Translations under genes and position numbers: made by a program
From: Ectobius pallidus
Lineage: Eukaryota > Arthropoda > Insecta > Blattodea > Ectobiidae
Direction of reading: 5' to 3'
NCBI GenBank assembly: GCA_964059195.1
Contig: CAXKWD010000002.1
Span: forward strand, 154,149,042 to 154,213,041
DNA: 64,000 bases
Notes under the pieces: model-generated
Database searches by the model: none
Told to the model about the DNA's origin: nothing
The model's input: the letters and a program-made list of their open reading frames with translations, nothing else
In this document: piece after piece, positions 1-10,139 of the stretch
How the letters are laid out: every line of letters starts with the position of its first letter
Numbering within the stretch: the first letter of the stretch is position 1

Positions 1-253
1 GGGACGTCACTTCCACGACAATGCTGAGGTGGAGCAGGCTGTGCGCCAATTCCTTGCATCGCAGGGCACCGAGTTTTACCACAGTGGGTTCTTCAAACTG
101 ATCGCACGCTACGACAAATGTCTCAATGTCGCTGGCGACTATGTCGAAAAATAGTGCACTGTGTATAGTTCATGCTGCCATGCTGTATTGCTTTTGGGTC
201 AATAAAGTGTCCGTGTGACAAACTGACGAAACTTACTTTCGGAATACCCCTCG
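1..253 (+). mobile_element. mariner transposon, 3' end of a second copy
   Basis: This is the last 253 bp of a mariner element that continues outside the window. It matches the 3' end of the complete copy ending at 3305 with four substitutions (about 98% identity), including the end of the transposase frame, the AATAAA signal and the terminal inverted repeat ending in CCCCTCG. A TA dinucleotide follows at 254-255, as expected for the TA target duplication. One change replaces the final Asn codon before the stop with Lys. The high identity suggests recent activity of this family. Confidence 0.9.
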
Positions 254-255
254 TA

Positions 256-960
256 TAAATAAGTCAATTAAGAAAAACAATAACAACATAAGAACAAACA
301 GAAAAAATCAGAATGGAAAATATGTTACATTCACATACATTAACAAGAACATACACAATATCACTAACATATTCAAAAGATTTGACTTAGAACTAACAAT
401 AGTTTATCCACCCTTGTATTCATTAGCCATAAAATCAGTAACCAAGATAAATACAATAAGTCTGGGGTATATAAACTATCTTGTACAGGTCATAATTGTA
501 AATGTAGCTATGTTGGCCAGACTAGGAGGAAATTCCATGAAAGATTCAAAGAACATACAAAAGCAGTAAAATGCAGAAAACATTCAGCATGCTGAGCACA
601 AGACAGACACACAACACGGTTTTGAAACCATAAATAAAGAAATGCACATTCTACATGTCAAAAACAAAAGTCTAGCTCTGAAACGCTTGAAAATTTAGAA
701 ATTTTCCTAGACCAACTTAATAACAAAGAAGGAAATTTAAATGAACAACTTGCCAATAAAGATAATGTTCTCTTTCATACATATGCTAACATCCTGTAGC
801 ATTATATTGCGTGTCAAGCCTACTCTGTGCTCACAATGAAGTTTCCAGTTCAGAGCTGGCCATGTAAATAACATGGTCCTAAGCCTACACTATATTATTT
901 AACATCATACTATGTATCACTGAAGATGACCACAAGCTAGTCAAAATATATATGATATTT
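256..960 (+). mobile_element. Penelope-like element remnant (GIY-YIG end)
   Basis: Translation in shifting + frames gives the C-terminal GIY-YIG endonuclease region of a Penelope-like retroelement: a GVYKLSC segment near 455-490, then YVGQTRRKF and ERFKEHTKAV near 510-570. Stops and frameshifts interrupt it. A sequence near 920-940 (CTGAAGATGACCACAAG) resembles the conserved 3' tail of such elements. The mariner fragment directly abuts it. It is an inactive fragment. Confidence 0.75.
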
Positions 961-1430
961 AAAAAACCTTAATATTGAAAAGCGGAGTTACTGCATTTCA
1001 TTGATTAGTAATTCAATATGGCTCTTTTTTATGAATATTGACATTATGACAAAGTAAAGTGTGGGAAATTCGTAGTTAGTGCAGCAAATTAAAAATATTG
1101 CACCTGGTTATATCCATATTCCGCTCACAAAGGTTATAATGGAGGAAGAACCTTGCATGGATAATAATCCGCCAATGGATAATCAGAAGTTTGCTGTACT
1201 TAATACCAAAACAAGTTTCATGGACATTTATTCACATCATTAATTGAAGAGCGTTTTTTCAAAAGCCGATATCTACATGGATGGCTCAGTGCCAGAGGTG
1301 ACTAAGTGCCATCAAGAAAAGTGCTAATATTTGTGTGTATTGACCAGCAAAGATCGTATTTTATATACGCCAAACATGACTAGCAGCCATTACTGTGTCT
1401 GTAACTGATACAGCAAGGCTGTACCTAATG
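961..1430. other. unassigned AT-rich sequence
   Basis: No open frame, repeat structure or RNA gene is recognisable in this stretch. Confidence 0.4.
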
Positions 1431-1570
1431 TACCTCTTGTATATTTATAAGTTATTTGTAATTGGAAATTTATGTACCACAATGCATGTCATGTTGTATA
1501 TAGCCCCTTAATGTGAGCTTTCCTCATTGGGGTTTTCTTACCATCAATAAATAAATAAATAAAAAATATC
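1431..1570 (+). mobile_element. LINE-type 3' tail
   Basis: A short hairpin (CCCCTTAATG pairing with CATTGGGG near 1505-1533) is followed by an (AATA)n run at about 1545-1565. A hairpin plus microsatellite tail is typical of the 3' end of CR1/L2-type retrotransposons. No coding part is present, so this is either a strongly truncated insertion or a SINE that borrowed such a tail. Confidence 0.4.
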
Positions 1571-1919
1571 TATTTTATGGAACCCGAAGGTTCATAGCTG
1601 CGCTTACCTGAGCCCACCATTCAACCCTATGCTGTGCTAAGTCTGTCTAATCATCCCTTGCAAATCCTACTTCCCTTAAATCCATCCTAATATTGTCCTC
1701 CCACCTAGGTCTGGGTTTTCCACGTGGTCTTTTCCCTTCGGGTCTCCTAGTCAATATTTTCGAGATATCTTTCCTCCCCCATGCTCGCAACATGTCCAGC
1801 CCATTTCATTCTCCGTGATTTAATTACCCATACTATATCCAGTGAAGAGTACAGGTCATGAAGCTCATTGCTACGCAGTTTTCTCCAGTCCCCATTTTAA
1901 CCTCCCTTAGGCCCAAATA

Positions 1920-3305
1920 CGAGGGGTATTCCAAAAGTAAGTTTCGTCAATGTATGGCAGGAGCGGCGTGTTCACCAGGGGAACCAAACAAACGCCAGAC
2001 GAATCCCCACCCATGGCTGGTTACACGACGGACGTGGCGTCAGCGGAGGAGGCATGACGCAGGCGCACTGCGCCGTAGAAGAGCGAGTCGCAGCAGACTG
2101 GCGTGCCCGCGGGTATTAGTGTACCGCTCACGATGGCAGACAGACGTGTACTGACAACGTGGTCGCCCACGGAGGTGCGTGCTGTTATCCGGTATGAATG
2201 GGCACGTGGGACTAGTGTGTCCGTCATCCATGAACGCCTACAGACCGTGTATGGTGAGGAAGTCATGTTGCATCAAATGGTTGGTCGCTGGTGTCGCATG
2301 TTCAGTGAAGGACGGCAGAGTGTCGAGGATGACGGTCGAAGTGGGCGTCCGTCCACATCCATGAATGAAAGCAACATTGCTCGAGTACAGGACATGGTGT
2401 TAGCGGACAGGCGCATAACGGTGCCCGACGTGGCATCCACACTGCGGATTGGTTGTGCTCAGGCCCATCACATGATCCATGATGTGTTGGGTTACCGCAA
2501 AGTGTCGGCCCGATGGGTGCCGCACAACCTGACCCCGGAGCACAAGTCTGCATGCATGGGAAGCAGCCTCCATCACCTGATGCGGTACGCGCGAGAGGGC
2601 AATGCGTTTCTGTTCCGCATCATCACAGGCGATGAGACATGGGTGCACCACTTTACCCCCGAAACCAAGGCCGCCTCAATGACGTGGAAGCATCCCACTT
2701 CACCTGTGCGGAAAAAATTCAAGGTGGCACCCTCCGCAGGAAAGGTTATGGCCACCGTGTTCTGCGATGCGCAAGGGATGCTTCTCCTTGAGTTCCTCCA
2801 TGAAGGGACCATCAATGCGGCACGCTACTGTGACACCCTCACCCACCTCCGGTCCGCCATTCGACGCAAGAGGCCAGGCCTCTTGAGTGACGGTGTGGTG
2901 CTCTTGGACGACAACGCAAGACCACACACAGCACGGCTCACACAAGAACTGATTCGTCACTTCGGATGGGAGCGCTTGGAGCACCCGGCCTACAGTCCCG
3001 ATCTGGCCCCATCGGACTTTCACCTGTTCCCTGCCTTGAAAGCCACACTCGCGGGACGTCACTTCCACGACAATGCTGAGGTGGAGCAGGCTGTGCGCCA
3101 ATTCCTTGCATCGCAGGGCACCGAGTTTTACCACAGTGGGTTCTTCAAACTGATCGCACGCTACGACAAATGTCTCAATGTCGCTGGTGACTATGTCGAA
3201 AATTAGTGCACGGTGTATAGGTCATGCTGCCATGCTGTATTGCTTTTGGGTCAATAAAGTGTCCGTGTGACAAACTGACGAAACTTACTTTCGGAATACC
3301 CCTCG
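1920..3305 (+). mobile_element. complete mariner transposon (DD34D), 1386 bp
   Basis: Terminal inverted repeats of about 29 bp start CGAGGGGTATTCC on both ends, with one mismatch, and TA flanks both ends (1918-1919 and 3306-3307). The element holds a single intact transposase frame at 2133-3206 and an AATAAA signal near 3252. It sits inside a minus-strand LINE remnant. With a nearly identical partial copy at 1-253, this is the youngest-looking transposon in the window. Confidence 0.95.
2133..3206 (+). CDS. mariner transposase (DD34D), intact
   Basis: The 357-residue protein is a cut-and-paste transposase that would bind the element's inverted repeats and catalyse excision and TA-targeted insertion in the nucleus. 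I chose the ATG at 2133 (MADRRVLTTW); the frame is open upstream from a GTG at 2103, but mariner proteins normally start close to this ATG. Residues 1-115 form the paired-type helix-turn-helix region, with the linker motif WVPHNLT at 128-134. The catalytic aspartates are D167 (TGDETW), D260 (LLDDNARPH) and D295 (YSPDLAPSD). The last two are separated by 34 residues, the mariner hallmark. Length and motifs are full and no stop or frameshift is present, so the protein could be active. The GC-rich coding sequence contrasts with the AT-rich host DNA. Confidence 0.93.
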   Translation: MADRRVLTTWSPTEVRAVIRYEWARGTSVSVIHERLQTVYGEEVMLHQMVGRWCRMFSEGRQSVEDDGRSGRPSTSMNESNIARVQDMVLADRRITVPDVASTLRIGCAQAHHMIHDVLGYRKVSARWVPHNLTPEHKSACMGSSLHHLMRYAREGNAFLFRIITGDETWVHHFTPETKAASMTWKHPTSPVRKKFKVAPSAGKVMATVFCDAQGMLLLEFLHEGTINAARYCDTLTHLRSAIRRKRPGLLSDGVVLLDDNARPHTARLTQELIRHFGWERLEHPAYSPDLAPSDFHLFPALKATLAGRHFHDNAEVEQAVRQFLASQGTEFYHSGFFKLIARYDKCLNVAGDYVEN

Positions 3306-3780
3306 TATTTTCCTAAGCACCCTGTTTTCGAACATCCTAAAATTATGTTCTTCCTGATCAATAAGCGGCCATGTGTCACATCCATATAATACAACCGGCA
3401 GGATAATAGTCTTATAAAACTTTATCTTTAGATTTGTGGACTGAAGGTGAGAAGATAAGAGATTCTGAACTGCATTTGCTGATTTTAGTCAAGACTTAAC
3501 TGCTGCCTTAATATTATTTATGTCTGTAATTATTGCTCCAAGATATTTGAATTTTTCCACTTGTTCGAATGATTTAACATTAGAGCATTATTTTGACGGT
3601 CCATGGCCATATACTTAGTTTATTCTGTGCTAATTTCCAATCCAATATTTCTGCAGGCATCGAAAAGACTCTGCATTTCTCTTGAGATATTTCAGAATTC
3701 ATCAATGTGTTATCAGACTTGTTCATAAATCTTTCCCATACTTCTAAATTTCCATGTAGGTTCAGGCCCATAGCCAGGAG

Positions 3781-4880
3781 TGGGCTAGAGGGGGCACTGC
3801 CCCCCCCAAAATGTTCTTGCCCCCTCTAGATTTTTATCATAGGTAATCCCACATGAGTTGACAAATTTATCTGATGAAACTCGTCAACTCAAGTTGGAAT
3901 TATTAAAATTATTACATGAATAAAAATGTAACGGATTATACGTACAAATAATAATTAATCAATTTCATATTTCCAGTGGTATAATTGTATTACTAGTTGT
4001 GTTGAGAAATATCCGCCTATGTACAATTATCAGAAAGAGACAACAGCTGAAGCAATGCAGGAAATACAAATACAAGACTAAATAAAATAAAAACATGCTT
4101 TTGAGTTGACAGTTTTATTTTATTATTTTATTACCTATTAAATTTTGATTATTTATATATATATAATGGGTTGTGGATGCAACTTAATGCCCAGGGTAAG
4201 GCTATAGTCAAGTGACAGTGAGCTCAGTGTTCTTTTACTATTGTTTACAATTGATGAAAGGATTCAATTGTTTATATAGTTTCTTAGAATGTGACAGATT
4301 ATAAGTTAAAATTAATATGTTGCTCTTAAATCCCGATACGGAAGTGGGGTAAATGACTGGTGTGCATGTTATGTATGTAGGCTGTTGACCTTCGGCTTAA
4401 ACTAGTCAACCACGTAAGATATAGTAGCCTCTACCAAAGCAACCCCAGGCGGCAACCGTCTAATACAGTGCCCTAATCCCAACCTGACCAACCCTCCATA
4501 AACATCTTGGGGTACAATAGCCGAAAAGGAGGCAAGGGAAATGAGCAGCACGTGCCAAAGCCTTAAGATGTGCGTTGTTGCCACAGTGGAGCTGATTTCC
4601 AAAAGTATGAAATAGTCATAATAAATAAGTAACTGTGTATCGCATAATGATTATTATATGTGTTACAACTGCTTTAGAAACCAACTGTGAAAATGTAATA
4701 TTATGCATTAAGAACCCAAATGCATGTTAGTAAGTTATATCCGAGGGAATCCTAGAGTCATAAGATATTTAGAAGTTCCACAATAAATACCGCTGAGATG
4801 CATTAATTTTTCAAGGAACACTTAGGTCTACCTACAAATAAAAATGGTTTGGTTGGTTTGTTATTTATGCTGATAGTGTA
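3781..4880. other. unassigned sequence with a C/G-rich hairpin
   Basis: No gene is visible. Near 3785-3832 a run CTAGAGGGGGCA is followed 20-odd bases later by its inverse TTGCCCCCTCTAG, enclosing a C8 tract, so the DNA can fold into a strong short hairpin. Such a segment often marks an old transposon end, but I cannot assign it. The remainder is AT-rich. Confidence 0.4.
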
Positions 4881-5076
4881 TCATTAATCGACTCAACCTC
4901 TAACAGAAATGAGTACCAGGAGCAATCCTGGGGGTAAAGACGGCCGGTGCGTAAGGCTGACAACCTTACCACCTTCCTGTGTCGAATGTCTAAAAATCTG
5001 GGAGCCTCAACCTCCTGGAACTCTCTGGGCCTCCATGGCCTGTAATAGGGAACACTTTACTTTACTTTAGTATATC
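4881..5076 (+). repeat. SINE-like repeat with (ACTTT)n tail
   Basis: A segment from about 4890 (GAGTACCAGGAGCAATCCTG) through a G/C-richer body ends in ACTTTACTTTACTTTAG at about 5059-5074. A short non-coding body with a pentamer tail suggests a retroposed SINE. No clear pol III boxes or target duplication were found, so the class is provisional. Confidence 0.4.
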
Positions 5077-5574
5077 ATTAATATAAAGATGGTATATTTT
5101 AGTTCTACTTATTATTATTGTACGCTGGGTAATAAAATCGTTATTTCTTTTGTTCTTATGTCAGCCAGAGAATGTGGTAAAACCAAGTTCTAGAGGATGT
5201 AAACAGAAGCAGTACCTATATATACTTCAGATGTGAAAAAGAAAGAAAGAAAAAGAAATGGGTGAAAAATAAAGACTTTTTCAGGAAATGCTAGGTAGTT
5301 CAATAGTCTCGAAAATCGCATTATTCGTGAGGCAAATTTGTGTATGAAATGAGTAGCTTATAACTATCCTTCAGAGTTTATTAGGAAAAAAATTCAAGTG
5401 AAAGTTTATGCAGTTAGTATACCGCTCGAATGTTCCTAATTTCAATTGTATGTGACGGGTGAACGATTGAAGATAGAAACTTACAACAACGTTTATATGA
5501 AAGAAAAACTCAACAAGTTTCGAATTCTGTCGGTAGATGGTGCAATGATACGGTTTTCATTCTTAGATTTTATC

Positions 5575-6316
5575 CCAAGCAGTCATTTTCAGCAAGTGTT
5601 TCAAACAACCAGTCAAGAAGCTTGAACTGTTTGGAAAAGAGATTAATTTTGTTGATCAAGTTCGCTATCTGGGAGTTATTCTAGATAGACGATTGCTATG
5701 GACATATCATATAAAATCAGCTGTCAACAGGGCTACAGCTAGAATAGTTCATATATACTCTTTATTGAAATCTCCAGTGCTTAGCCTAAAACAGAAGGTA
5801 AAGTTATATATTCTATTGATTCGTCCAGTTATAACCTATGCTTATCCTGCCTGGATTTATGCTCCTAAGACAACAATTAAACCTTTACAAATTGTACAGA
5901 ATAAAGTTCTCCGGATAATCCATGCAAGTGATTGGAGCACAAGAAACTCTCAAATTCACGAAGATCTCGAAGTTCCATATCTGTGTCCTCATCTTTTACA
6001 AGCTTTAGAAAAACGTTATGATAAGATCAAAAATCATGAAAACCCTTTCATATCAGCTATTGGACAATACGACACTATAAATTATCCAATATACAGAACC
6101 CCAAAGTCAGCTCTACAGAACTTTTAAACTAAATGAAGAACAGAAAGTGACAGTATAAGCTATTTAGTTGCTGCTATTTTGATGGCGGTTACTAAATCTT
6201 TTTGAGTTTTCTTTTTGTACTATGACAGCAAACACTTAGCTCGTAGTCAAAAAACCTACTGGTTTTGATACTACTTCTTATATTGATGTATTTGAAAAAA
6301 AAAAAAAAAAAAAAGA
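5575..6316 (+). mobile_element. 5'-truncated Jockey-like LINE insertion with poly(A)
   Basis: The insertion carries an RT C-terminus, a short 3' UTR and a poly(A) tract at about 6295-6314. It is bounded by a 10-bp target duplication AGATTTTATC at 5565-5574 and 6317-6326. It landed between the left inverted repeat and the transposase start codon of the surrounding DD41D element. An uninterrupted coding frame and clean duplication indicate a relatively young event. Confidence 0.88.
5576..6127 (+). pseudogene. Jockey-like reverse transcriptase, C-terminal 183 residues
   Basis: The frame runs open from the 5' truncation point to a TAA at 6127. It reads AVIFSKCF, then VRYLGVILDRRL, AVNRATARI, LYILLIRPVITYAYPAW and a C-terminal IYRTPKSALQNF. 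These match the thumb and connection region of Jockey-clade LINE reverse transcriptases, which copy LINE RNA at a nicked target. The endonuclease and the catalytic palm are absent because of 5' truncation, so it is a dead-on-arrival copy. There is no start codon of its own. The assignment to Jockey rests on the RYLGV...LIRPV pattern. Confidence 0.82.
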
Positions 6317-6336
6317 AGATTTTATCGTTTATCAAA

Positions 6337-7371
6337 ATGGCGACACCGCAGATGAAAGCTCAAACTGTTTTGTGGTATGCAGAGTTTAAATCAATTGTTA
6401 GAGTTCAGAGGGAGTTTCGGCGAGTCTTTAACCATGATGCTCCAACTGCTAAAAGCATAAAGAAGTGGTACGATACATTTTTAACTACTGGAACTGTGTT
6501 AAAGAAGCATGGTGGTGGTCGAAGAGCATCCGACGAAATGGTTGCAAATGTTCAAGCCGCATATGAGCGAAGCCCACGGAAGTCATTAAGAAGAGCTTCG
6601 CAGGAACTTCAGGTACCAAAATCCACATTGCAACGAATTGTCCACAAACGTCTCAAACTGTATGCATACAAAGTGCAGGTAATGCAACGGCTTGAGCCGA
6701 ATGACAAGCCCAAACGAGTGGAATTCGCCAATACGGTGCTAAACCGTCTCGGCGTTGATCCTGATTTCATGTCAAAGATTTTCTTCTCGGATGAAGCCAC
6801 TTTCCATGTATCAGCCAAGGTAAACCGGCATAATGTGCGGATCTGGGGATCGCAGAATCCTCACGCCACACAAGAGCACGTTCGTGACAGTCCCAAGTTG
6901 AATGTTTGGTGCAGTTTGTCGCAGAATAAAGTCATTGGACCATTTTTCTTCGCCGAGAAAACTGTCCGTGGTACCACATATCTTGACATGCTGGAGCAGT
7001 TCTTCTTTCCACAAATTGAACAACTGCAGCCTAACATCCTTTTCCAACAAGATGGCGCTCCTCCTCACTGGTTCAATGAAGTTCGTATGACTTTGGACAA
7101 CATTTTTCCTTGCCGTTGGATTGGTAGGGGAGGACCGATCGCATGGCCCCCGAGATCTCCTGATCTAACACCGCTTGATTTCTTTCTCTGGGGCTACGTC
7201 AAAGATAAAGTTTACGCCACCCCAGTCAATGACCTTCGTGATCTTCGGGAGCGCATCATAGAGGCTATTGAAAGCATTTCAGAAGACATACTCCAACGTA
7301 CTTGGCAAGAAATTGTTCATCGGCTTGATATCGTCACAGTGACTGCTGGAGCTCACATAGAGATGTGGTGA
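6337..7371 (+). CDS. DD41D transposase, intact (344 aa)
   Basis: The protein is a DDE/D transposase of the Tc1/mariner superfamily. I place the start at the ATG in ATCAAAATGG at 6337 (MATPQMKAQ). The frame is open further upstream only because it reads through the LINE poly(A), producing a run of lysines that is not part of the gene. Residues 5-60 are an N-terminal helix-turn-helix (LWYAEFKSIVRVQREFRR) followed by GGGRR at 59-63 and a second DNA-binding domain to about 110. Catalytic residues are D152 (FFSDEATFH), D239 (FQQDGAPPHW) and D281 (RSPDLTPLDFFLWG), with 41 residues between the last two. The C-terminal GYVKDKVYATP region is conserved in the family. No stop or frameshift is present. 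The LINE upstream may have displaced its promoter. Confidence 0.9.
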   Translation: MATPQMKAQTVLWYAEFKSIVRVQREFRRVFNHDAPTAKSIKKWYDTFLTTGTVLKKHGGGRRASDEMVANVQAAYERSPRKSLRRASQELQVPKSTLQRIVHKRLKLYAYKVQVMQRLEPNDKPKRVEFANTVLNRLGVDPDFMSKIFFSDEATFHVSAKVNRHNVRIWGSQNPHATQEHVRDSPKLNVWCSLSQNKVIGPFFFAEKTVRGTTYLDMLEQFFFPQIEQLQPNILFQQDGAPPHWFNEVRMTLDNIFPCRWIGRGGPIAWPPRSPDLTPLDFFLWGYVKDKVYATPVNDLRDLRERIIEAIESISEDILQRTWQEIVHRLDIVTVTAGAHIEMW

Positions 7372-7492
7372 CGTGGATATCAAAACTTGTTGAGTTTTTC
7401 TTTCATTTAAACGTTGTTGTAAGTTTCTATCTTCAATCGTTCACTCGTCACATACAATTGAAATTAGGGACATTCGAGCGGTCCACCCTGTA

Positions 7493-9170
7493 TAATGCAT
7501 AGTGTAGGCCTACCGTATATAATATATTATGTATATTATACATTTCATGCAGAAAATTTAAACAAAATCGTTAATACCATTTTCGGGAAAATTACGAAAA
7601 ACTAAATTCTATTCATGGAAAAGTCGTAAAAAATAAAGAGAACGTCGTTCTCTGAAGGATAATCCAAATAAAATCTGATTTGATGCATTCCAAAAACGTT
7701 CGTTACTCTAAGCATGGGCAATACACCTTTCTCACTTCATATACAATAAAAGATTGTATTGCAAGGAGTGCATAGTCAGTTGATTCAGCCTGAGATTTAT
7801 TATTCACCAGGCATGACTGACTTTGTATGAACGTACCTGACTTATAACTACTCTTCAGAGAATTTGTTTGAAATAAAAGTTTTATATCTTGATATAAGCA
7901 CCTTATATGCAAAGTCAAATCGTTCCAGTCGATTTCAAGAAAAGCACGAAAAATTAATGTTTCTTAGTGTAAAGTAATGTAAACAATAAGAGAAATTCGT
8001 CGCCAATCTTCTTGTCACATTCCCAATTACCCAATTATAAAATGTCAAACACTAAGTTGTATCAAGTGGCCTATGTGCTTAGGGTAGTTCCCAACCCTTT
8101 CTCCCCCATACATACATACAAACATACAAGTTGTATGGAGATATAGATATAGATTTAACAAGAAATGCAGAATAAGACAATTGCTAAAATGTACTGAAGT
8201 CTCGAGGAAATAACATGACATTGCAACAACGCCTGACTTGGCTGGCAGGTAGTGGCAGGGACAACCGCATATGGTTAGGGGTGGGTAGATCCTAATAATC
8301 ACTACAGATGAGGGTCAGACTTAAAAGAGGGCCGTTCCCTTTGTAGCCGCCTGGGTATCGTTTGAGCGCGACCACTATACACACAGATATGCCTCAGGTT
8401 GTTGCTCCTAAATCCCATGTATAAATTATTAGACGCATTTCCCCATCTGAGTAGTTTTCAAAGCGAGTCCCTTATGTTGTTTTTTATTGGCTGCTATTAA
8501 TTTTATGGAGGGCAGCATATAATTCAATGGCCAAGTATTACTATATTATTTTAAAGCTGACTTAAAGTTTGCATATGAAAAATTGTATGGTCTTAGCCAC
8601 GTTTATTATATTATTCTAAATAACTTATAGTGGTTTTCCAATATTAAGTAAAGCTGACTTAAAGTTTGTATGTGAAAATTGTGTGGCTTTCAGCTACGTT
8701 TATTGTATTATTCTAAATATGGCGACTTTTCAGTATTTAAAAAAAATATATATGTATATGTATAGGTATATATTCAATATTTAATAATTCATTATTGCCT
8801 GTTGATTATTTTTTGCTAATAAATATTGTTCTTAAAATGAAGAGCGCATTCTGGTTTTGCCCCAATTAGTTCCTGTCCTCGTAGGGCCTATTTGATAATC
8901 ATTATTAGTCAGCAGCTTTCCACTTTTGATATATTGCATCTCCGGCTTATATGTGCCTATATTGTGCCAGCTGGAGGAGCCTAGTGACTCTATAACTGTA
9001 AAGTGGAACATTAAAAACAAACTATAAGATGGATTTGCTGATAAAATATTGGCTCACTACTTAATATAACCTTTATTTAATTAATTAATAACAAAAATTA
9101 TTCATATGAGCCATTTATTTCCCAAGAGGCATAAATCCAAAAGTGCTGTTTTGAGGTATTTGAAGGTTTG
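7493..9170. other. unassigned intergenic or intronic DNA
   Basis: No convincing gene is present. Apart from the direct repeat at 8553-8722 and AT-rich tracts near 8740-8780, nothing stands out. Confidence 0.4.
8553..8722. repeat. imperfect tandem duplication, ~97-bp period, two copies
   Basis: Two copies begin AAAGCTGACTTAAAGTTTG (about 8555 and 8653) and both run through a GTTTATTRTATTATTCTAAAT segment. They differ by scattered substitutions and small gaps. Confidence 0.7.
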
Positions 9171-10139
9171 TATTTGACTAGCATGTGCCCGCCCGCGGCT
9201 TAGCCCGCGATAATTATTTCAAAAATTAAAAATTAAGATCATAATAGTAAAATCATTATATTTATTAACACCTAAATCACGTGGACTACATACCTCGATT
9301 AGATAGTATCGCCTGGTAAAAGCGACCTCAGATTCGAGTTCCTTGGTCCAGAAAACCCCTGTAGAGTGAGTTTCTTCCAAATAAAACAATGTTTGACCAT
9401 ATTAGGGCTTACAACATTCAAGCGATCGCGAAAGTTTAATTTCCAAGGTATGACAAAAATAGACAAAGCCAACTGTAATTGTCAAACTTCCATTTAATTT
9501 AATTCCAAACCCATCTGAAACAATATGTTTTAATGTCAAATGTGATTCGGATTCGATAATTCTGTGTAAGAAGGGATTAAGTATTCTCAAAAACATTTGA
9601 TATTTGGCATTTAAAATCAGAATTTTTCAAAATCCTTTCTTAGTGAGCACCTACATCATGAAACGAAAGTACTGTCAAAATTCCAAGTCTCTACCTGTTA
9701 TAGTTTAGGCTCTACGTTGATTCCTGTCAGTCAGGACAAAGCCTTTTATATATATAGAGATGTCTCTATAAATTCTCGGAAAATCACAAGCATATTTTCA
9801 ATCAGGTAAACTGATGTAACAAAGTGCCAGTATGTTTTTGTTTAATCAGTTATGATTGCAGTTATGATATGCAGAATAAAAATAAAAAAAAGTTCAATTG
9901 GCCGGTTTCAGGATTTGAACCACGGAACTCCAGAATGTGAGGCCAAGACGTTACCATCTTGGCCACCTGGGTCAGTTTAACGGTCTAGTTGGATAAGCGC
10001 ATGTAAAGCAATAGTGTTATTTGTCATAGCTAACTGTATTTTAATTGCCAAAGCCTTATAAGATCACAGTAAAACAATAGGCTATGTTGTCATGATAACT
10101 GATTTGCATTTCATAAATTCTTTCGAATACGTATATTAC

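Larger units (their letters stand above)
1590..3780 (-). mobile_element. degenerate LINE (RTE-like RT C-terminus), split by mariner
   Basis: Minus-strand translation of 3780-3308 gives the reverse-transcriptase thumb and C-terminal region: KFKYLGAIIT, then KFYKTIILPVVLYGCDTW. After removal of the mariner, 1917-1590 continues with RRMKWAGHVA, GRP-like and WEDNIRMDLREVG-like segments. The frame is broken many times. Deleting the mariner together with one TA would give a continuous VLRKIFG codon series across the junction, so the LINE predates the mariner insertion. The clade assignment is tentative. Confidence 0.75.
5411..7492 (+). mobile_element. DD41D Tc1/mariner-superfamily transposon with long inverted repeats
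   Basis: Positions 5421-5520 and 7383-7482 are inverted copies with only three differences in 100 bp. The outermost ten bases on the left have diverged from the right end, which reads CCACCCTG followed by TA. Between them lie an intact transposase (6337-7371) and a 742-bp LINE insertion (5575-6316). Without the LINE the element would be about 1.3 kb. The DD41D spacing places it with rosa/VISITOR-like elements rather than canonical mariner. Confidence 0.88.

Noticed and set aside
2302..3134. Minus-strand frames opposite the mariner transposase
   Set aside because: Shadow frames caused by the GC-rich coding strand.
6265..6336. N-terminal extension of the DD41D transposase with a lysine run
   Set aside because: These codons are LINE 3' UTR and poly(A); the natural ATG is at 6337.
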